Source: Dugong dugon (Eukaryota; Chordata; Mammalia; Sirenia; Dugongidae). Taken from it: a stretch of 64,000 nucleotides of DNA. Below are positions 58,293 to 64,000 of this stretch, piece by piece (position 1 is the stretch's first letter; each line of letters opens with the position of its first letter). Under the pieces are notes generated by a model. That model ran no database searches. It was not told where the DNA came from and worked only from the letters and a program-made list of their open reading frames with translations. The stretch spans positions 118,787,234-118,851,233 of the forward strand of contig CM057462.1 in NCBI GenBank assembly GCA_030035585.1. Reading direction: 5' to 3'. The position numbers were made by a program, and so were the translations under genes.

Positions 58293-59855
58293 TTCAGGCG
58301 GCTAACAGACACATGAAGAAATGTTCACGATCATTAGCCATTAGAGAAATGCAAATCAAAACTACAATGAGACAGCATCTCACCCCATAAGGCTAGCATG
58401 AATCCAAAAAATACAAAATAATAAATGTTGGAGAGGTTGTGGAGAGACTGGAACACTTACACAGTGCTGGAGGGAATGTAAAAAATGGTACAACCACTTT
58501 GGAAATCAATTTGGTGCTTCCTTAAAAAGCTAGAAATAGAAATACCCTGCAATCCAGCACTCCCACTCCTTGGAATATATCCTAGAGAAATAAGAGCCGT
58601 TACATGAACAGATATATGCACACTCATGTTCACTGCAGCACTGTTCACAATAGCAAAAAGATGGAAACAACAGAGATGCTCATCAATGGACAAATGCATA
58701 AACAAATTATGGTATATCCACACAACGGAATACTACACAACAATAAACAATGATGAATCCAAGAAAACATCTCATAACATGGCTGAATCTGGAAGGCATT
58801 GTGCTGAGTGAAATTAGTCAGTCACAAAATGACAAATATTGTATGAGACCACTATTATAAGAACTCAAGAAAAGGCTTAAACACAGAAGAAAACATCTTT
58901 GATGGTTACGAGGGTGGGGAGGGGAGGGAGAGAGGTATTCACTAACTAGAAAGTAGACAAGAATTATCTTAGGTGAAGGGAGGGACAGTGCACGCTACAG
59001 GGGAAGTCAGCACAACTGAATTAAACCAAAGCTAAGAAGTTTCCTGAATAAAATTAAACACTTTGAGAGACAGAGTAGCAGGGGTAGGGGTCTGGGGACC
59101 ATGCTTTCAGGGGACATCTAGGTCAACTGGCATACAAACTTTATTAAGAAAATGTTCTGCACCCCACTTTGATGAGTGGCGTCTGGGGTCTTAAAAGCTA
59201 GTAAGCAGCCATCTAAGATGCATCAATTGGTTCCAACCCACCTAGAGCAAAGGAGAATGAAGAATACCAAAGACACAAGGAAAATATTAGCTCAAGAGAC
59301 AGAAAGAGCTACATAAACCAGAGACTCCACCAGCGTGAGACCAGAAGAACTAGACAGTGCCCAGCTACCACCAATGACTGCCCTGATAGGGAACACAAGA
59401 GTCCCTGATGGAGCTGGAGAAAAGTGGGGTGCAGAACTCAAATTCTGGTAAAAAGACCAGACTTAATGGTCTGACTGAGACTAGAGGGACCCCGGAAGAC
59501 ATGGCCCCCGGCCTCTCTGTTAGCCCAAAACTAAAACCATTCCCCAAGCCAACTCTTCAGATAAAGATTAGACTGGACTATGGGACATAAAATGGTACTC
59601 GTGAAGAGTGTGCCTCTTAGCTCAAGTAGATACATGAGACTAAATGGGCAGCTTCTGTCTAGAGTCGAGATAAGAAGGCAGAAAGGGACAGGAGCTGGCA
59701 GAATGGACAAGGGAAATCTCGGATGGAAAGGAGGAGTGTGCTGTCACATTATAGGGAGAGCAGCTAAGGTGACATAGCCGTGTGTGTGTGTGAGTTTTTG
59801 TATGAGAAACTGACTTGAACTGTAAACTTTCACTAAAAGCACAATGAAAAAAAAA
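58293..59855 (+). mobile_element. L1 LINE 3' end (ORF2 end plus 3' UTR)
   Basis: The 1.56 kb fragment begins at 'ttcaggcggctaacagacac' and follows the large L1 from 22267 onward to a poly(A) at 59847-59855. ORF2 remnants (LKKLEIEIP-type, '[16 protein letters not shown]'-like) are broken by stops. A possible decayed duplication is AAAGTCCTTTAC before it versus AAATGCCCTTCAC after it. It is antisense within a ZNHIT6 intron. Confidence 0.92.
58912..58929 (+). repeat. G-rich tract in L1 3' UTR (second copy)
   Basis: Four G runs of 3-4 within 18 bases, at the position equivalent to 22879-22900 of the other L1. Confidence 0.85.
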
Positions 59856-60006
59856 TGCCCTTCACTAAAATCCACATGACAACCACAGAGGATATTTAAA
59901 CTACTTAAAAAGCAACTTTTAATTTTTCCTAACCCAAAGAATTAAATTAATTTAATTAAAGAATTACAGAATAGTACACAACCATTAAAAATTCTCTAAT
60001 AATACT

Positions 60007-60506
60007 TGTCATGGATTGAATTGTATCCCCCCAAAATATCTGTCAACTTGGCTGGGTCATGATTCCCAGTATTGTATAACTGTGTACCATTCTGAAACCT
60101 GGTGTGATTTCCTTATGTTCCTGTTGTAAATTCAATCACTATGATCTAATAAGATGGATTAGCGGCAGTTATACTGATGAGGTATACAAGATTGGATAGT
60201 GTCTTAAGCCAATCTCTTTTGAGATATAAAAGAGTATCAAGCAGAGACACATGGGAACCTCATGCCAGCAAGGAAGCAGAGCGTGTCCTTTGGACTTGAG
60301 GCTCCTGCACTGAGATGCTCCCAGACCAATGAAAGACTGATGCATCACAAGGACCTTCCTCTAGAGCCGACAGAGAGGGCCTTCTCCTGGAGCTGATGCC
60401 CTGAATTTGGACTTGCAGCCTCCGGACTGTGGGAGAATAAACTTCTCTTTGTTAAAGCCATCAACTTGTGGTATTTCTGTTATAGCAGTACTAGATGACT
60501 AAGACA
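60007..60506 (+). mobile_element. Solo MaLR-type LTR with ATACT duplication
   Basis: Exactly 500 bases, TGTCATGGATTGAATTG to GATGACTAAGACA, flanked by ATACT at 60002-60006 and 60507-60511. AATAAA is present near 60437. No internal region, so it formed by LTR-LTR recombination. It is antisense to ZNHIT6. Confidence 0.95.
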
Positions 60507-60714
60507 ATACTCGAAAATGTTCACATGAAAAAAGCAGGACAACAAACTGTTTATACAAATTAATTCCAATTATCAGTATGTGTGTGTGGGTGTATGCATG
60601 TATACATATATATACATGTCTGAGGGACACACAATGATGTTAATAGTAGTAAACTTTGCATAGTAGAACTTTGGGTCATTTTTCACTTCTGTTCTTCTTA
60701 GGATTTTTTTTTCC

Positions 60715-61650
60715 TTGAGAAATACATCAAAGCATTTATATAATGTATATGCACTGTTTGAAGAGAACTAAATGAATACCCTATACAACCACCCAGTTTA
60801 ATTAACAAACAGAAAAAGTCTCAGCCCCCTTGATTCTCCCTGCACTCTTCCCCCTGGCGAAGTAACCATTATCATTTTTATATTAACCTTTTCTTTAGAG
60901 TTTTACTACCTCCTTACGTATGCCCCATCTTAGTCATCTAGTGCTGCTGTGACAGAAATACCACAAGTGGATGGATGGCTTTAACGAAGAGAAGCTTATT
61001 TCTTCACAGGAAAGTAGGCTACAAGTCCAAATTCAGGGCATCAGCTCCAGGGGAAGGCTTTCTCTCTCTGTCAGTGTTCAGTGTTCCCCCAGACTAGGAG
61101 CTTCTCTGCACAGGGACCCCAGGTCCAAAGGGCGCGGTCTGCTCCTGGTCTGCTCCTGGCACTGCTTTCTTAGTGATATGCGGTTCTCCCCCCCACCCCA
61201 CTTCTCTCTTTTATATCTCAAGAGACTCCCTCAGGGCACAATCCAATCTTGCAGATTGAGTCTGCCTCACTAACACAACTGCCACCCATCCTCCCTCATT
61301 AACATCACAGAGGCAGGATTTACAACACATAGGAAAATCACACAGTACTGGGAATCATGGCCCAGCCAAACTGATACACACATCTTTTGAGGGACATAAT
61401 TCAATCCATGACACCCTCCAAAGAGTACACTGTTCAGTTGTTTTTTTCTTCAAGTTTAAACACAGAATCAAACTGTATGCAGTCTTCCATAACTTGCTTT
61501 TTTCACTCAACATTATTTCTGAGATTCATCCATGTTGATGTACATAGCTGTAGTTCACTCATTTCCTGTGGTATTTTGCATTTCATTGAGTGAATATACC
61601 ACAACTTAAGCTATCCATTCTATTACTGACAAACATTTGAGTTAACAGTT
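60715..61650 (-). mobile_element. L1M 3' fragment interrupted by an LTR
   Basis: Left part: 'acaaccacccagtttaatta' and 'gaagtaaccattatcatttt'. Right part after the LTR: 'tcttccataacttgcttttt', 'tcactcaacattatttctga' and 'gagattcatccatgttgatg'. Together these are the familiar antisense L1M 3' landmarks in order. Confidence 0.78.
60926..61413 (-). mobile_element. MaLR-type LTR nested in L1M, sense to ZNHIT6
   Basis: A minus-strand LTR of the same family as 6230 and 60007 (complement 'tcatctagtgctgctgtgac' ... 'attcaatccatgaca'). The 5' TG is mutated and no clean duplication remains. It lies 336 bases downstream of the ZNHIT6 exon at 61749, in gene sense. At the poly(A) site this copy reads AATAAG instead of AATAAA. 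Confidence 0.88.
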
Positions 61651-61748
61651 TTATTTTAAATAGAAAGCCTAAAAAACAAATCAGTTCTTAAAAAACAAAT
61701 AGACAACAACAAAAAATCAGTTTTTAATATACAATGGGGACACTATAC

Positions 61749-61817
61749 CTTTTTTCTATGTACACAGCTTGACTCTGAGGAAACAGGAGCTTCACATGCC
61801 AATAAAACTGTTGATTT
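61749..61817 (-). CDS. ZNHIT6: ZNHIT6 internal exon (WHVKLLFPQSQ block)
   Basis: This is the most 5' ZNHIT6 exon found in the window: 69 bases on the minus strand, acceptor TTTCTCAG (61818-61819), donor GTATAG. It enters in phase 2 (one base completes the previous codon) and encodes NQQFYWHVKLLFPQSQAVY and then IEK plus a split arginine. ZNHIT6 promotes assembly of box C/D snoRNPs with the R2TP and NUFIP machinery in the nucleus (family knowledge). Human ZNHIT6 is about 470 residues, so some 340 residues, including the zinc-HIT finger, should be encoded above 64000. I searched 61818-64000 on the minus strand and saw no further matching exon. Confidence 0.93.
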
Positions 61818-63589
61818 CTGAGAAAGAAAATTATCATGTGAGTGTCAAGGTAGACAATAAAAGTCTGCAAATCAAACTTCCTGAATTTACATTTTAACAA
61901 TTCTAAAAGCAGTCTCAGAATTTAACATCTTTTCTACACAGTTATTCTCTCTAGGATTTTAGAAGCTATGTTTCTGAAACAATATACTTAAACAAGAATT
62001 TTTAAGGAGAAAAAGAAACATAATGAAGCCATTCTGAATTCCAAGGACTTTACTGTGAGACGGAAATTTCTCATAGTTCAGGGGCTTTTGAGAACAGTTT
62101 GCTACTACTTTAAGTTTACAAATAAATTTCCTCATGACTAAACACAATGAGCTGATGTTTTTGCCTGACTAGTGTGGAAATTAGGTGAATAAAGTATTGT
62201 CCTGTTGAGTCCAGCTGGCTGCAGATACACTTCCGAGGCATGAGGACGTGCATTTAGTAGCTAAATAGTAGACAAGTTGGTTGCTAAGCAGAATGCACTC
62301 TGAGTTAGAGTCCCTTTGCTTTCTGATCTAAACTTTGGCTTGATCTAGGGCTGATAGTAATAATTCACTAAATGTCTGATTGTAGAGAAATGACCATATG
62401 TTGTACTTAACAGATCAAAATTTGGTGACACTAGACTTCATTCCTTTTTAAAAAAAGGTAATGCTCAAAATACTGAATCCTTTACAGAAACATAACTGTC
62501 TTTACGAAATGATAGCTTTACATGTTCTCCTTAGAAGAAATTTCTAAAAATCTACTGGCAAGTTAATGGCTGGCAGCATCTCCTTTAAGCAGTGGCCAGT
62601 ATCTCCTTTAAATCTACCCCTTAGTAGCATGACTCAAAAATCTAAAATTATTTTCTTTTAATACAATCTAGTAGAGTGTCTTCCACTGAACATTTACGTG
62701 AGTTAATCAAACTTTTGGAAGAAGATAATGGCCATAAAACTAAATAAAAATCTTTCCATTAAGTCAAGTTATCACAGACCTGTATATGGTAGTTTTCTTT
62801 AATAACAAGGCAGTTTCTGGCACTGGATAGAGAAAAACATGCCTGATTATGCTTACAGTGACAGTGCCACTTAATCATAATAAGGAACAATAATGTCAAC
62901 TTTAATATTTTTGATACAACAAAACCATGGAGCACCCTTCACTAATCTAAAGACCAGATGCCTAAAATCTCCAGGAAAAACACTTAAAAAAATTTGAATG
63001 CAAATGCAACAGCTACTAGTTTTAAATAAACAATTCTTCCAAAATGAAACAAGTTGCAATGTTCATTATCTGTGAAACTGGCATAGCACAGTTTACCATC
63101 AAGAGACTCAGAAGAAGCACGTTTCTCTTTTAGTAAGGAAAAACAAACAAAAATAATTTTGTTAATCTTAATACCTAATATGGTTTCTTTCTAAAAATAT
63201 TTGTTTTTCCATATTAAGTTACAGAGACATAATGGATCACTGACTTATCATCTTGTGAAACTGTAAATCATACTTGACCATCTCAATCACTGCATGGGTA
63301 ATTTCAAGAACCGTTCACCTTTATTAACATTCAGCAGACCCTAAATACTTTCAGAAAGTACTTAACTTTCCAAACACAAAGAGAGGAAAGCCCTTAGAAA
63401 TTATTTTATTTGTTGTACTTAACTAGTTGTGGTTATAATGAAGTCCTTTATTACTACAGAGAGAGAGAGAGAGAGAGAGAAACGCACACGCATATATAAT
63501 TATGACTAATTTTTTTTTCTACATTTGGCTTTAGTTCAAAAGGGAAATTTGAAAAGTACATGTTTACTTTTAATAATTGTGATCTTGAA
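61818..63589. other. ZNHIT6 intron, no recognised feature
   Basis: AT-rich and apparently repeat-free. I looked for the next upstream ZNHIT6 exon on the minus strand and did not find one. Confidence 0.45.
63458..63482. repeat. (GA)n microsatellite
   Basis: About 12 GA units. Confidence 0.9.
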
Positions 63590-64000
63590 TTATTTCAAAA
63601 AACAAAGTAAAAGAGAATAATATAAACAACACTCATGAATTCACATTTAGGTTTAACAAACTAACATGATGTATTTGCTTGGGATGCTTTTTTTTTTCTT
63701 GTAAGAAGTAAAAGGTTATAAATATGGTTGATGATCAACTTGATCAACTTGATTCAACTTCCTTCCTATCACCATCAGAAGTAACTACTATCCTGAAGTT
63801 GGCTATGTATTCTTGTTAATACATTATATATATATATGTACACACACATACATATCTATAAACAATATAGTATTGTGTTAACATTTATTTAAATGGTATC
63901 GTACTAAAAATATCCTATGTCTTACTTCTACCTTCACACTATGTTTCAGAGATTTATTTATGATACATATAGATTTAGTCCATTAATTTTAATTGCTGTT
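63590..64000 (-). mobile_element. L1M 3' fragment, runs off the window
   Basis: 'agagaataatataaacaaca', 'ctcatgaattcacatttagg' and 'atcctatgtcttacttctac' resemble antisense L1M 3' UTR text like that at 60715. It contains a TA/CA microsatellite near 63825-63855. Confidence 0.55.

Noticed and set aside
1-64000. CRISPR arrays, operons, phage or bacterial features
   Set aside because: No direct-repeat/spacer periodicity, no dense coding and clear mammalian repeats throughout; the clustered repeats are dispersed retroelements.

Overview
This window is mammalian nuclear DNA, almost certainly from an afrotherian and most like an elephant. It holds many copies of the afrothere-restricted AfroSINE family, recognised by the recurring core 'GAGTCGGAATCGACTCGATGGCA' class of tail and tRNA-like heads, in both orientations. 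It also holds fragments of the BovB-like RTE LINE that shares the AfroSINE tail. Older mammalian layers are present as well: L2, MIR, CR1/L3, L1M, Tigger, hAT-Charlie and MaLR-type LTRs. There is no bacterial-style coding, no CRISPR array and no intact RNA gene. Almost every long open frame is chance or lies inside a repeat.

One host gene is identified with confidence. Five exons on the minus strand (61749-61817, 57551-57631, 55442-55519, 35168-35292 and 30757-30797) have GT/AG borders and matching phases. They encode the C-terminal ~130 residues of ZNHIT6 (BCD1), the box C/D snoRNP assembly factor. The 5' part of the gene, including the zinc-HIT finger, lies beyond 64000. The 3' UTR runs below 30757; its end is not certain, with candidate AATAAA motifs at 27233-27253. 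The four introns (4.1, 2.0, 20.1 and 4.4 kb) are filled with repeats.

From 1 to about 27000 the window is gene-poor flank. By comparison with human 1p22.3 this should be the ZNHIT6-CCN1 intergenic region, but that placement comes from memory of synteny, not from this sequence. Its landmarks are: two L2 copies opened by a younger RTE (1958-2391) and by an LTR (6230-6796); a CR1/L3 tail (11530-11860); a ~220 bp foldback element (17066-17288); a tRNA-Gly-headed SINE (17522-17826); and a 5.7 kb 5'-truncated L1 (18142-23797) with a clear target duplication.

From 27000 to 64000 lies ZNHIT6 with intronic AfroSINEs (including a tail-to-tail pair at 40669-41030), an 82 bp GA array, several DNA transposons, a MaLR provirus remnant joined to a Tigger1 end (52850-54634), a second L1 3' end (58293-59855), a solo LTR with a perfect 5 bp duplication (60007-60506) and a second LTR nested in an L1M (60926-61413).

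I found no convincing undescribed biological system. The best leads are the foldback element, three stop-poor open stretches without a family assignment, and the sharing of one 3' tail by three retroelement types. Repeat family names are from recognition by eye; boundaries without a stated target duplication are good to about 20-50 bases.
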